A stretch of DNA of 64,000 nucleotides. Source: GCA-2737665 sp044344795 (lineage in GTDB: Bacteria; Bacteroidota; Bacteroidia; Palsa-965). The position numbers and the translations under genes were made by a program. The stretch spans positions 100,834 through 164,833 of the forward strand of contig JBIJCF010000002.1 of NCBI GenBank assembly GCA_044344795.1, read 5' to 3'. Numbering within the stretch: position 1 is the stretch's first letter; each line of letters starts with the position of its first letter. Below are positions 1-8,849 of the stretch, in pieces. The notes under the pieces are model-generated. The model did no database searches. It was not told where the DNA came from and was given only the letters and a program-made list of their open reading frames with translations.

Positions 1-294
1 CTTATCCGTGAACAACGTGTCATCGAATGCAGGAAACTTTAATGAACTCGGATTGGTGAGTTTGCCTTCGTACTTCAAGGCTGCAGTATTCATACCCGTC
101 CAATTGTTTCCGGCCATGAAATTGGTGCCGAATAGTACGATGTCTACTTTGTAGCGACTATCCGCAATGGAAGCCGGGTTTAGGTCAATGCCGTTAACGC
201 CGGCGTAATTGCTGTTTGCATATCCCAAAAAATCCTGAGAAAATGCGGAAATGCTGAGCATAACTGCAGTTGCAATATAGAGAATACGTTTCAT
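1..294 (-). CDS. Secreted protein, DUF5723-like, C-terminus cut by window edge
   Basis: The first 98 codons of a minus-strand gene are present; the rest lies beyond base 1. The ATG at 292-294 opens a clear signal peptide (MKRILYIATAVMLSISAFSQ, cleavage likely before or after the Q). The mature start reads GYANSNYAGVNGIDLNPASI followed by ADSRYKVDI, which resembles the N-terminus of DUF5723 outer-membrane proteins of Bacteroidota. That family name is from memory of the motif and is tentative. It lies 38 bp downstream of the large 333-3044 gene on the same strand and may be co-transcribed, although a TACATTCG box (314-321) sits in the gap. Function unknown; probably an outer-membrane or periplasmic protein. 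Confidence 0.7.
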   Translation of the reverse strand, partial: MKRILYIATAVMLSISAFSQDFLGYANSNYAGVNGIDLNPASIADSRYKVDIVLFGTNFMAGNNWTGMNTAALKYEGKLTNPSSLKFPAFDDTLFTDK

Positions 295-313
295 GCTCAA
301 GGTGTTAGCACCG

Positions 314-321
314 CGAATGTA
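314..321 (-). promoter_or_regulatory. Possible TAnnTTTG-type -7 box for the DUF5723-like gene
   Basis: Minus-strand TACATTCG, one mismatch to the Bacteroidota -7 consensus TAnnTTTG, 19 bases before the ATG at 294. No clear -33 TTG was found at normal spacing. Confidence 0.3.
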
Positions 322-332
322 AGAAAATACTG

Positions 333-3044
333 CTATTGTTCGATGATGGAATAGGCCACCAGTCGGTTCTTTGGCAATGTGGTTAACAAAATTGGTTGCT
401 GATTCTGATGCATACGCCCAATGCTAAAAATTGAATTTCCCTTAATCGGAAACCCGGCGGCCATAACACCTCCTTTATTGATCAGATAAAGTTCTTCGGA
501 ACCTCCTGTCACAGCCCCAATGCGGACATCATTGTTGTCGAAGCGATAGAGACCTCCTGTATGTTTCACGGGCTGCTCAAAAGAGAATCGGAATTGGGCG
601 CGTTGGTCATTGGCATACGTCACCAGCTTTTTCTCATCCATGGCGATATATTCGACTTTACCATCTTGGTCTAAATCTTCGCACATTAACCAATTGACAT
701 GACTGAAGTCAGGAAATCTGGTGCGTTCCAGATTATCACTTAAAGAAAGTTTGTAGAGGTTTCCGGAGGAGTCGATCGTTACAATTTTAGTTTTCACCAG
801 ATCTTTACCGGGCTCCAGGTAAATAAATCGTGAACGCTCCGGTATCTGTTCTTTAAGTTTTAGTCGCACATTGCCTTGTCTGTCGGTGATGGTAATTTTT
901 CCGGATTGATCAGGCATGATGACGTAATCTTTTCCTTGCACGATGGTGTGTAACACCGGTGATTGCACAACGTCAGCATGTAAAGGGTTCTTCCAGCCTT
1001 CTACTGATGTGCCTTTTACGGTATAATTGTAAGTGCGCTTATCATTGCAGGAAACGAGGAGTCGGTACTCTCGGTTTCTCTCATAATCCATCACGGTTAA
1101 CGGCGCTGTTGCCGTTGCTTTAAGTTTAACCGGGAAGCCGGGTAAATAATTACCGTTGCGATCAAGAATATGTAGTGCATTTGCGGTGACGAATGCCATT
1201 TGCAACTTGCCATTCTTCAAAGCATCTACTTGATGTACGTCTCCGATTATAGCTTCGTTCAATTTTTTCTTCCAGAAAACGCTTCCTGTTCCGGAAATTA
1301 AGTACAGTTGATGTGCTTCGTCCTGTATGGCAATATCGAGCCCATTTGTATTGTGATTTCGTAGCAACCATGGTTGTTTGAGAAATGCTGTATCTAGTTC
1401 GAGTTCCCACAACGAAGCTACTTCACTTTTAGTTTGCGGATTGTGACGTAGAAATGCACTTGTATAAAATAGGTTTGGTTTCGTAATCATGTATTGTGTA
1501 AAACAACCGTCAAAACGCTCCATCGTTGTGCGATGTTTGGTGATGATGTCCCTGTGTTCAGGTGCAGTAAGTGCAAGAAGCGGTGAATTATAACGTGTCG
1601 GTGAAACGTACGAAATGAGGGAGAAGTCTCTGTTCAAGTTACTTATGAAATCGGTATAGTTTGGATTTCGTGTTAAAGTGCGTTTATTCTCGTTTGCCAA
1701 TAAGAAATTATTAAGTGTTGCAGGAGTGGAAGCACAAACAACATAATGCCTGAAAATGGTAAAAAAACAGGTGTCAAGTTTTTCGAAGGAGTTACCCAAG
1801 GTCGCAGGTAACATACCATCAACAGGAATTCGATAAATCGCCACCCCCGAGTCCTGAGGTGCAAGAATGGTGTCATCTTCTGAAACAAATCCTGTTAGCT
1901 TTCGAATAGCGTCACCGGTATTGGTTGCAGAGATCAGCGTAATGGTTTCGGTTGCTTCACCTGAAGCTAATTCTGCACGAACAATCTCGTTGCCCACCCA
2001 CGAAGAAAAATCTCGGTAAGGATCAAACCCGTGACTTTCCCTTAATCGATTAAGTTGTTCACGGCGCGTCGGCGAGTTATTGGTATTTTCCGTGTATTGG
2101 TCGTAAGCCTCAAGGAAAGTGCGGAAATTGCTAATACCATACGCTACATAAGAAATGGTATTAGCAGGTAATACTTTGTCCGCTTCAAATGTTTGACTTT
2201 CTTGATTATTGAATATTGATAAGAAGCTCATGTTGCTATCAGCACAAATGGTATAACCATTCATCAATAATGCATTTGAACGCCACGAGAGATCAACTTC
2301 CGTCCATGCAGCAAAATTGCCAATTGAAGCAGCATGATCGTGTTCATCCGAGGCAGCGAATGCCGTTAAATCTTTAGCAAGTTTTTGATAGTTTACGTAG
2401 AGGTTAATCGTTGCTTTATTGCCGGCAGTTTCTTTTACACGATTAAATGTCGCATTGCGATTCAGACTTCCTCCTGTACGTTTTGTTTCTAATGCTGTTC
2501 GCACTAAATCTTTATTGTCACTAATCAGAAGAATGCCATTGTCATTGCAAATGGATAAGCTATCATTTTCAAGCAGTATCGCTTCGCCGACAGTAACTTG
2601 TTTCGCATTTAAGGGCTGCCCGATAGCCGTTAATTGTTCAATTAAATGAGCCCCTTGTTGCGGATGATCCATTTCAATACTCAAAACATAACTGAAAGTA
2701 TTGTTCTGAACACGATGTATGGAAAGCCATGCCGATCTGTCGGACGAAAATTCCGGCCCCGATTTCAATAGTTGCAGAATAGAATCTACTTGTGCAATGG
2801 CATTTTGAGACTGCGTCCCCCAATCTAAATCTTGCACAGCCTCCCAAATGAGGTTGCCCTGATTCAATTGATTTTGCGCCTGTTTTAGATCATTAATTCG
2901 AAATACCAAGGAAGCCGATTCAGGAATTGCAGTTAATGCATCACCAACAGGCTTTTTGTGGTCGCGAAGTTGAAACCACGCCAGCAGTGCCCCAAGCAGA
3001 GCAATTGACAAAACGCCGATCCAAATAATTCTCCGTGTATTCAC
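333..3044 (-). CDS. Large single-pass membrane-anchored protein with C-terminal propeller-like repeats, unknown function
   Basis: A 903-residue protein. Start codon is GTG (MNTRRIIWIG); residues about 5-24 form one hydrophobic helix without a clear signal-peptidase site, so it is probably anchored with the bulk in the periplasm. Residues about 35-540 are a mixed alpha/beta region in the style of DUF3352-like proteins (IPESASLVFRIND near the start). From about 560 to the end there are repeated blade-like units (for example DIAIQDEAHQLYLISGTGSV, HILDRNGNYLPGFPVKL, CEDLDQDGKVEYIAMDEKKL, LYLINKGGVMAAGFPIKG), as in PQQ/FG-GAP beta-propellers, with one DxDxDG-like calcium motif. No enzyme motif was recognised. 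Divergent from the DUF1800 gene across a 197-bp gap. Confidence 0.75.
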   Translation of the reverse strand: MNTRRIIWIGVLSIALLGALLAWFQLRDHKKPVGDALTAIPESASLVFRINDLKQAQNQLNQGNLIWEAVQDLDWGTQSQNAIAQVDSILQLLKSGPEFSSDRSAWLSIHRVQNNTFSYVLSIEMDHPQQGAHLIEQLTAIGQPLNAKQVTVGEAILLENDSLSICNDNGILLISDNKDLVRTALETKRTGGSLNRNATFNRVKETAGNKATINLYVNYQKLAKDLTAFAASDEHDHAASIGNFAAWTEVDLSWRSNALLMNGYTICADSNMSFLSIFNNQESQTFEADKVLPANTISYVAYGISNFRTFLEAYDQYTENTNNSPTRREQLNRLRESHGFDPYRDFSSWVGNEIVRAELASGEATETITLISATNTGDAIRKLTGFVSEDDTILAPQDSGVAIYRIPVDGMLPATLGNSFEKLDTCFFTIFRHYVVCASTPATLNNFLLANENKRTLTRNPNYTDFISNLNRDFSLISYVSPTRYNSPLLALTAPEHRDIITKHRTTMERFDGCFTQYMITKPNLFYTSAFLRHNPQTKSEVASLWELELDTAFLKQPWLLRNHNTNGLDIAIQDEAHQLYLISGTGSVFWKKKLNEAIIGDVHQVDALKNGKLQMAFVTANALHILDRNGNYLPGFPVKLKATATAPLTVMDYERNREYRLLVSCNDKRTYNYTVKGTSVEGWKNPLHADVVQSPVLHTIVQGKDYVIMPDQSGKITITDRQGNVRLKLKEQIPERSRFIYLEPGKDLVKTKIVTIDSSGNLYKLSLSDNLERTRFPDFSHVNWLMCEDLDQDGKVEYIAMDEKKLVTYANDQRAQFRFSFEQPVKHTGGLYRFDNNDVRIGAVTGGSEELYLINKGGVMAAGFPIKGNSIFSIGRMHQNQQPILLTTLPKNRLVAYSIIEQ

Positions 3045-3241
3045 AAAGCAGAACTTGATTTTCTTGTGAAGTTACCGGGAGAATGAATGTGATCGTTAGT
3101 GCCCTGAAGCAGTTATGAAAAGGACGTTGTTAGGAAGTACGCAGCGTTCTTCTGCAGCATTGACGTGAGACGTAGAATGACAATAAAAGTTACAAACGGA
3201 ACGTAAATACATGGTACGAGTATTGTAATTTAACCTTACGT

Positions 3242-4630
3242 ATGAAGACCAAAGAACTCCATCATTTACTATACAGGGCAGCCTTCGGACCCACACCGCA
3301 GTTGGTGAAGGAGCTGAAAGGCATGACCCGCGCGCAGGCTGTAAACAAATTGCTTGAAGACGCCGGACGTATTCAGGATTTGTCGATTATTCCGAAGCCG
3401 GAAACTAATGACAAAGGCGAAGTGGGTCCTTTAAAAACAGTTGGACTTATCCTGAAATCGCAAAAGGAGAAAGATTTATTAAATCTTGCGTGGATTGATA
3501 GAATGACAGTAGCGAAAGCCAGTTTACGCGAAAAAATGATTTTTTTCTGGCACAATCACTTTGCCACAAGTGCTCCGTTCGGGTGGCTTATGCAAATACA
3601 GCACAATACGCTGCGCCGTTTGGCATTAGGAAGTTTTTCTGAAATGTTACATGAGATTTCGAAAGATCCCGCGATGATAATTTGGTTAAACAACCAGCAG
3701 AATAAAAAGAATGCACCCAATGAAAACTTTGCGCGTGAAGTAATGGAGTTGTTTACACTGGGAGAAGGCAATGGTTATACTGAGCAGGATATTAAAGAAG
3801 CCGCGCGAGCATTTACAGGTTGGTTTGTGAATCAGAAAGGGGAATTTGAGTTCAACGAAAAACAGCACGACGACGGGAATAAAAGTGTTTTTGGGAACAC
3901 CGGCAATTGGAATGGGAATCACATCATTGATTTTCTGTTGACGAAGCCGGAGACTGCAGCATATTTATGTCGTAAGGTATATAAGGCTTTTGTGAACAAT
4001 TCTGTTGACGAGAAGCGTGTCGAAGATTTAGCTGTACGTTTTCGGGCATCGAATTACAATGTTGAAGATTTGATGCGACATATTTTCATGGCGGATTGGT
4101 TTTATGACACTGAAAATATCGGCGCGGTCATTTGTTCACCTGTAGAACTGATAGTTCGTTATAAAAAACTTGTACAGTTTCAAGTGGATGATAAACAACA
4201 ATTGGCATATCAGGAGTTACTAGGACAGACGTTGTTTTCGCCACCTAATGTTGCAGGTTGGAAGGGTGGACGTGCATGGATTGATAGTTCGACATTATTG
4301 TTCCGACTGAATATTCCGGCGACAATTATCAATTCCAATGCCATCAAATTAAATAAGCGACCGGCTTTCGAAGAGAAGAATCGTGGCGAGAAACCGCAAA
4401 AAGACCAACAAGTTGCGGTGAAAAGTGATTGGGGAACGATGGTGAATTATTTCAAAGATGTACCTGCAGAGCAGTTAACGGACGAAGTCATTCAGTTTTT
4501 TATAACTGCTCCTACATTGCGTATTAGCAAAGAAATGATAGAGCAACATGTGGACACTAGTACTCCGCAACGTAGGATAATAACCACTATTGCGGCTGTG
4601 ATGAAACTGCCGGAATTTCAATTGATATAG
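3242..4630 (+). CDS. DUF1800 family protein
   Basis: 462 residues, ATG start. Opens with HHLLYRAAFGPTPQLVKEL and contains MIFFWHNHFATS, NENFAREVMELFTLG and FSPPNVAGWKGGRAWIDSST, all typical DUF1800 signatures. The biochemical role of DUF1800 is not established. Members usually sit beside a DUF1501 gene, as here: the next gene begins 8 bp downstream, so the two form an operon. No signal peptide is visible at the N-terminus. A weak TAATTTAA box lies at 3226-3233 ahead of the start. Confidence 0.9.
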   Translation: MKTKELHHLLYRAAFGPTPQLVKELKGMTRAQAVNKLLEDAGRIQDLSIIPKPETNDKGEVGPLKTVGLILKSQKEKDLLNLAWIDRMTVAKASLREKMIFFWHNHFATSAPFGWLMQIQHNTLRRLALGSFSEMLHEISKDPAMIIWLNNQQNKKNAPNENFAREVMELFTLGEGNGYTEQDIKEAARAFTGWFVNQKGEFEFNEKQHDDGNKSVFGNTGNWNGNHIIDFLLTKPETAAYLCRKVYKAFVNNSVDEKRVEDLAVRFRASNYNVEDLMRHIFMADWFYDTENIGAVICSPVELIVRYKKLVQFQVDDKQQLAYQELLGQTLFSPPNVAGWKGGRAWIDSSTLLFRLNIPATIINSNAIKLNKRPAFEEKNRGEKPQKDQQVAVKSDWGTMVNYFKDVPAEQLTDEVIQFFITAPTLRISKEMIEQHVDTSTPQRRIITTIAAVMKLPEFQLI

Positions 4631-4638
4631 GAGACGAT

Positions 4639-5871
4639 ATGAGCAAGTATTCCAGAAAAGATTTTCTCAAGTTGTCGGGCTTAGCATCGGCATCCTTGTT
4701 GTTGCCCAACTTTTTAAAAGGCATGGGGATAGAAACAGATCCTCGCATGAGTGAGTTATTGCTGCCTGTTACCAATGGCAAGCGCTTGGTGGTAATACAA
4801 TTAAGCGGTGGTAATGATGGGTTAAATACTGTCGTGCCTCGTGGTGATGATTTGTATTATAGCAATCGCTCGGGATTAGGATTGAAAGGCGCGGAGTTGA
4901 TAAACCTCGATACGTATTTTTCCCTCAATGCCAAGTTGAGAGGCCTTGCTGATTTGTATATGAGTGGGGAAGTGACCATCATCAACAGCGTTGGTTATCC
5001 TAATCCTAATCGTTCTCACTTCCGATCATTGGATATTTGGCAAAGTGCTTCCGATGCGGATAAATATGTACAGTCGGGATGGATTGGCCGATGGCTGGAC
5101 AGCGCCTGTAGCGGTGGTGATTATAAACCTTATTACGCCTTGGAGTTGGACGATGCCATGAGTTTGGCATTGAAAGGAAATACATTAAGCGGCATCGCGG
5201 TTAGTAATCCGAAGCGTATGAATGCGATGATGCAAGATCCGATGATTTACAAAACGGCAAGAGCATGGACAGCGCACGATGATGATGAACACCATATTGA
5301 ATATTTGCACAAAACTTTGGCACAAACAGAAGTGAGCGTTCAGGCGATATATGAAAAATCCGGACGTAAGTTGTCGAAGGCTATTTATCCGCAACACGCA
5401 TTCGGCAAACATTTGAAGATGATTGCCGAGTTGATTATGGCGGATGCAGAAACTTCAGTGTTTTATATTTCACTACCCGGTTTTGATACGCATGCCGGAC
5501 AGAAGAATCAGCAAGGTCGATTGCTCAATGTTTATGGTGATGCCTTGAAAGCATTTACACAGGATTTGAAATCGGTAAATCGCTGGAGCGATACATTGGT
5601 GATGACATTTTCGGAATTCGGTCGCCGTGTGAAACAAAATGCGAGTGCCGGCACGGATCATGGAACAGCAAACGTCATGTTGTTGGCCGGTGGCGGGTTG
5701 AATAAAAAAGGTATTTTAAATGAAGCGCCGGATTTGAAAAATCTGGTGGATGGAGATCTACAGTTTAAAGTGGATTTCCGTCGCATTTACGCATCCGTAT
5801 TAAAAAACTGGTTGGGAGCTGACGCGAATGGAATTTTGGGTGCATCGTTTGAGACGATGGATTTTGTGTAA
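4639..5871 (+). CDS. DUF1501 family protein (sulfatase/alkaline-phosphatase-like fold)
   Basis: 410 residues. The N-terminus MSKYSRKDFLKLSGLASASL looks like a Tat signal (S/T-R-K-x-F-L-K, a one-Arg variant of the twin-Arg motif) followed by a hydrophobic stretch, so export of a folded protein is likely. Family motifs include VIQLSGGNDGLNTVVP, SGWIGRWLD, SLPGFDTHAGQ and TFSEFGRRVKQNASAGTDHG; the last resembles the metal-binding region of the alkaline phosphatase superfamily. It follows the DUF1800 gene by 8 bp, the usual arrangement for this pair. Substrate unknown. Confidence 0.9.
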   Translation: MSKYSRKDFLKLSGLASASLLLPNFLKGMGIETDPRMSELLLPVTNGKRLVVIQLSGGNDGLNTVVPRGDDLYYSNRSGLGLKGAELINLDTYFSLNAKLRGLADLYMSGEVTIINSVGYPNPNRSHFRSLDIWQSASDADKYVQSGWIGRWLDSACSGGDYKPYYALELDDAMSLALKGNTLSGIAVSNPKRMNAMMQDPMIYKTARAWTAHDDDEHHIEYLHKTLAQTEVSVQAIYEKSGRKLSKAIYPQHAFGKHLKMIAELIMADAETSVFYISLPGFDTHAGQKNQQGRLLNVYGDALKAFTQDLKSVNRWSDTLVMTFSEFGRRVKQNASAGTDHGTANVMLLAGGGLNKKGILNEAPDLKNLVDGDLQFKVDFRRIYASVLKNWLGADANGILGASFETMDFV

Positions 5872-5915
5872 GGTCAATTCGTCCAATCCAACTGCTCTTC
5901 ACGAATCGGTTTCAG

Positions 5916-6242
5916 TTATTTATTTAACGGCAGCAAAGATAATTTCTTAATTAAAAATTTCTTTTGTTCAAACTGCAGATACTTGGTAATCGGCTCCCCG
6001 GGTTTACCAATTTTTTCAGGCTCTTTGCAAGGAATAGATTGAAGAATTAACGTGTCTTTGCGCACCTTCCATGTTCCTTCCGTGCACGCGTATGGCGTTT
6101 CTTTCTTTAACGTGTAATAGAATGTACTATCCTAATATACTTGCAATGAAGCAATATAGTCGCCTGCAAATCCCTGATAAGTTTCTGTAAGAACCGATCC
6201 GGAAATAAGATAAAATGCAAAAACGAGTAACGAGGGATACAT
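5916..6242 (-). pseudogene. Small secreted protein gene interrupted by one in-frame TAG
   Basis: The minus-strand frame from ATG at 6240-6242 to TAA at 5916-5918 gives 108 residues with a single internal stop, TAG at 6132-6134. Before the stop: a signal-like segment (MYPSLLVFAFYLISGSVLTE) then YQGFAGDYIASLQVY. After it: DSTFYYTLKKETPYACTEGT, WKVRKDTLILQSIPC and a Lys-rich tail. The pattern strand-DSTF-strand-GTW-KDTLIL matches small lipocalin-like Bacteroidota proteins in which these parts are continuous, so the two halves clearly belong together. A one-base change (AAG, GAG or CAG to TAG) would explain the break. It lies 8 bp after rnhB on the same strand. Recent pseudogene, sequencing error and readthrough all remain possible. 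Confidence 0.7.
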
Positions 6243-6250
6243 GCTACAAG

Positions 6251-6847
6251 TTAGAAAAGTCGAAGTTGATCGGGAAGTAAGCGGAACGATTTACGATGGT
6301 GAATGGTAATTCCGTGTTGCTTTATGGCTGCGCGATGATCCGCAGTGCCGTAACCTTTATTGCGAATCCACCCGTATTGCGGAAATTCTTCATGCAGTTC
6401 ATCCATGCGATCATCGCGGTATGTTTTCGCTAAAATAGAAGCGGCTGCAATATTTTTCATTTTAGCATCACCACCAATAATACACGTGTGCGGAATTTCA
6501 GGAAACGGACGAAATTTATTGCCGTCAATGAGCAGGTGCTCCGGTGTTGTGGTTAATTGATAAACCGCACGATGCATTGCTTCGAGCGCCGCCTGCAAAA
6601 TGTTTATTGTATCTATTTCTTCTACACTTACTTCAGCAACGCTCCAAGCAATCGCTTCCGATTCAATAATCGGACGTAGCAATTTACGTTGCTTGTCAAT
6701 AAGTTGTTTGGAATCGTTCAGCAGCGGATGCTTAAAGGTTTGTGGTAATATAACAGCTGCTGCAAACACAGGGCCTGCAAGGCAACCGCGACCGGCTTCA
6801 TCACAACCGGCTTCAATTAAATCTTTATTCCAAAAATTCTTAAGCAC
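6251..6847 (-). CDS. rnhB: Ribonuclease HII
   Basis: 198 residues, normal for bacterial RNase HII, which cleaves the RNA strand of RNA-DNA hybrids and single ribonucleotides in DNA. The N-terminus has the signature AGCDEAGRGCLAGPVFAAAV with the catalytic Asp-Glu pair. Later come LLIDGNKF, GGDAKMKNIAAASILAKTYR and the C-terminal HRKSF motif. The start ATG is 5 bp downstream of the end of the glycosyltransferase gene (6853-7983), so it is translated from that transcript. Confidence 0.95.
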   Translation of the reverse strand: MLKNFWNKDLIEAGCDEAGRGCLAGPVFAAAVILPQTFKHPLLNDSKQLIDKQRKLLRPIIESEAIAWSVAEVSVEEIDTINILQAALEAMHRAVYQLTTTPEHLLIDGNKFRPFPEIPHTCIIGGDAKMKNIAAASILAKTYRDDRMDELHEEFPQYGWIRNKGYGTADHRAAIKQHGITIHHRKSFRLLPDQLRLF

Positions 6848-6852
6848 GCTTA

Positions 6853-7983
6853 TTATTTATTGGGAATACATTTCATCATGCTATTCCAAAGCAAGTCTGC
6901 CGCTCTGTCCCACGTGTACAATTGGCGGCGCACACGGCCTTTATTGATGAGTTCCTGACGCAGTGTTTCACTCTCTGCAATTTGTTTTAACCCTTTAGCA
7001 ATACTTGCAATCGAAAATGGATCTACATACAACGCAGCGTCACCTGCAACTTCAGGCATTGCAGTTCGGTCGGAAGTTAGCACCGGCACATCACATTGCA
7101 TGGCTTCAATCATGGGAATACCGAATCCCTCGAAGTAAGGAACATATGTTAACGCAAGAGCGCCGGCTGTTAAACCTTGCAAAGCATTATCAGAAACGCG
7201 CCCGGTGAAAATTACGTCCTTAGAATTCGGTACATGTTTCAACGATTCTTGAAGGGCCGTGTATTTCCAATAATTGCCACCTGCTATCACTAATTTAATA
7301 TCCGGACCTCCGTTTTTTCTGAATTCTCCGTACGCTTCAATTAATCGCGGCAAATTTTTACGCGGGTGCAAAGCTCCGATATAAAGGAAATATGGTTTTC
7401 CTTGTGCATAGTGGTTTCGCACGGTAGTGATTTCTGCAGATGGAAGTGGTCGAAATCCTGCACCTGCTCCGTTACACAAAACATCAATCTTATCTCTGTC
7501 TATATTGTATTTCGAAGCAATATCATTGGATGAAAATTCAGAAACGGTTGCAACACGTGTTCCTTTTCGCGCAAACTGCGGAAACTTGTCTTTATACCAA
7601 CGTGTAATATTGGCAGGTAAATCTTCCGGATAGTGTTCGAAATTTAGATCATGTATAACCGGCAACATAGGCGTATTGCCTTTCAATGGAAGGAAACCAT
7701 CGGGAGAAAGAAATAAATCGGGTTTCAAATCACGAAGAGCGCCATGCACTGAAAAGTTGAGCCAAATGTTAAATAGCCATGTACGACGAGCCGGTGGCAT
7801 CAATTTAACAGGAGTAATGTTATCGCTGAAGATAAACTGAGCATCAATAGGACGGTCGAATAAAAAAACGAAATGTGCTTCCGGATGGCGCGTGGTAATT
7901 CGGGCCAGCGTTTCTGCGGTAAATCGTCCAATTCCGTCTAGTTTATTGGGGATGAGCAGTCGCGTGTTAACAACAATAATCAC
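6853..7983 (-). CDS. Glycosyltransferase family 4 (GT-B fold)
   Basis: 376 residues, GTG start. The N-terminal half has a TPMLPVIHDLNFEHYPEDLP acceptor-side motif; the C-terminal half has YFLYIGALHPRKNLPRLIEA and EGFGIPMIEAMQCDVPVLTS, the E-x7-E sugar-nucleotide site of GT4 enzymes. It probably adds a sugar to a surface polysaccharide; donor and acceptor cannot be read from sequence. It is divergent from the FkbM methyltransferase and next to the flippase/Wzz/ligase block. A perfect TACCTTTG box ends 4 bases before the GTG, so the mRNA may be leaderless. Confidence 0.92.
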   Translation of the reverse strand: MIIVVNTRLLIPNKLDGIGRFTAETLARITTRHPEAHFVFLFDRPIDAQFIFSDNITPVKLMPPARRTWLFNIWLNFSVHGALRDLKPDLFLSPDGFLPLKGNTPMLPVIHDLNFEHYPEDLPANITRWYKDKFPQFARKGTRVATVSEFSSNDIASKYNIDRDKIDVLCNGAGAGFRPLPSAEITTVRNHYAQGKPYFLYIGALHPRKNLPRLIEAYGEFRKNGGPDIKLVIAGGNYWKYTALQESLKHVPNSKDVIFTGRVSDNALQGLTAGALALTYVPYFEGFGIPMIEAMQCDVPVLTSDRTAMPEVAGDAALYVDPFSIASIAKGLKQIAESETLRQELINKGRVRRQLYTWDRAADLLWNSMMKCIPNK

Positions 7984-7987
7984 AAAT

Positions 7988-7995
7988 CAAAGGTA
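7988..7995 (-). promoter_or_regulatory. TAnnTTTG -7 box, glycosyltransferase gene
   Basis: Minus-strand TACCTTTG, perfect match to the Bacteroidota consensus. Only four bases separate it from the GTG at 7983, which would put the transcription start at or near the start codon. Confidence 0.6.
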
Positions 7996-8058
7996 CACAT
8001 ACGCGCGGCATTTGATTCGATTGAATAGAAATGAACAGCGACCGTGGTTGATAATGCT

Positions 8059-8066
8059 TATTTTCG
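8059..8066 (+). promoter_or_regulatory. TAnnTTTG-like -7 box, FkbM gene
   Basis: TATTTTCG, one mismatch to consensus and identical to the box before the flippase gene (8824-8831). It ends 4 bases before the GTG at 8071, and lies downstream of the alternative GTG at 8044, which argues for the later start. Confidence 0.5.
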
Positions 8067-8070
8067 CGCG

Positions 8071-8811
8071 GTGAAAAACAGAATCAAAGCAATCCTTCAG
8101 TTTGTTTTCGGATACAAAACGTATCTGAAATGGTTTGCGTGGTATAAGGTGCGGAACTTGAAATCGGATGCTCGCGAGAAGGATTTCTTTTATTTTCTTG
8201 AATTGTTGCCGGAAACGGGTATTGTCCTAGACATCGGAGCGAACCTCGGTTTTTTGGCAGCGCATATCGCCATGAAAATGCCGAAAGGGAAAGTGATTGC
8301 TTTTGAGCCGATGCCCGATAATGTCGAAACACTTAAAAACGTGATTCGAACATTTAAAATTAAAAATATTGAGGTGCAGACTTGTGCTCTTGGCGATGAA
8401 AATGGTGAGGCCGAAATGGTACTTCCTGTAGAAGGCGGATCGCGGCAACAAGGGCTGAGTCATATGGTTCATAAAGAAATTCAGGAGCACAATCACGGAA
8501 TTCATTTTAAAGTGCCGGTGCGTCGTTTGGATGATATGGAAACGCTGCGCTCCAACAATGAGCCAGTTGTTGCTATTAAAATGGATGTTGAGAATTTTGA
8601 GCAGTTTGTATTGCGCGGCGCACAAGAACTATTGAAACAGCATCGACCTCTGATTTACATTGAACTTTGGGATAACGACAATCGAAAAAAATGTTTTGAA
8701 ATTTTGCGTGCTTGCGGCTATCATCCGCTCGTTCACGAAAACGGTAAATTGATTGCATTCGATCCCATTCTTCATAAGGAGCGTATTAACTTGTTCTTTC
8801 GGGTAGCATAG
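8071..8811 (+). CDS. FkbM family methyltransferase
   Basis: 246 residues from the GTG at 8071 (255 if the GTG at 8044 is used). SAM-binding motif TGIVLDIGANLGFLAAHIA is followed by GKVIAFEPMPDNVETLKNV and later VAIKMDVENFEQFVLRGAQE and PLIYIELWDN, the normal FkbM order. Members O-methylate sugars or other small molecules; given the flippase, Wzz and ligase genes that follow, methylation of a surface glycan is the likely job. I chose 8071 because a TATTTTCG promoter box lies between the two candidate starts. Separated from the next gene by 38 bp that carry their own box. Confidence 0.9.
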   Translation: MKNRIKAILQFVFGYKTYLKWFAWYKVRNLKSDAREKDFFYFLELLPETGIVLDIGANLGFLAAHIAMKMPKGKVIAFEPMPDNVETLKNVIRTFKIKNIEVQTCALGDENGEAEMVLPVEGGSRQQGLSHMVHKEIQEHNHGIHFKVPVRRLDDMETLRSNNEPVVAIKMDVENFEQFVLRGAQELLKQHRPLIYIELWDNDNRKKCFEILRACGYHPLVHENGKLIAFDPILHKERINLFFRVA

Positions 8812-8823
8812 CCCGATTTTCAT

Positions 8824-8831
8824 TATTTTCG
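8824..8831 (+). promoter_or_regulatory. TAnnTTTG-like -7 box, flippase gene
   Basis: TATTTTCG, same octamer as at 8059-8066, 18 bases before the GTG at 8850. Confidence 0.45.
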
Positions 8832-8849
8832 CGACCTTATTACTCCTCT

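Noticed and set aside
3226..3233. TAATTTAA as promoter box for the DUF1800 gene
   Set aside because: Two mismatches to TAnnTTTG and no -33 TTG; mentioned in the gene entry only.
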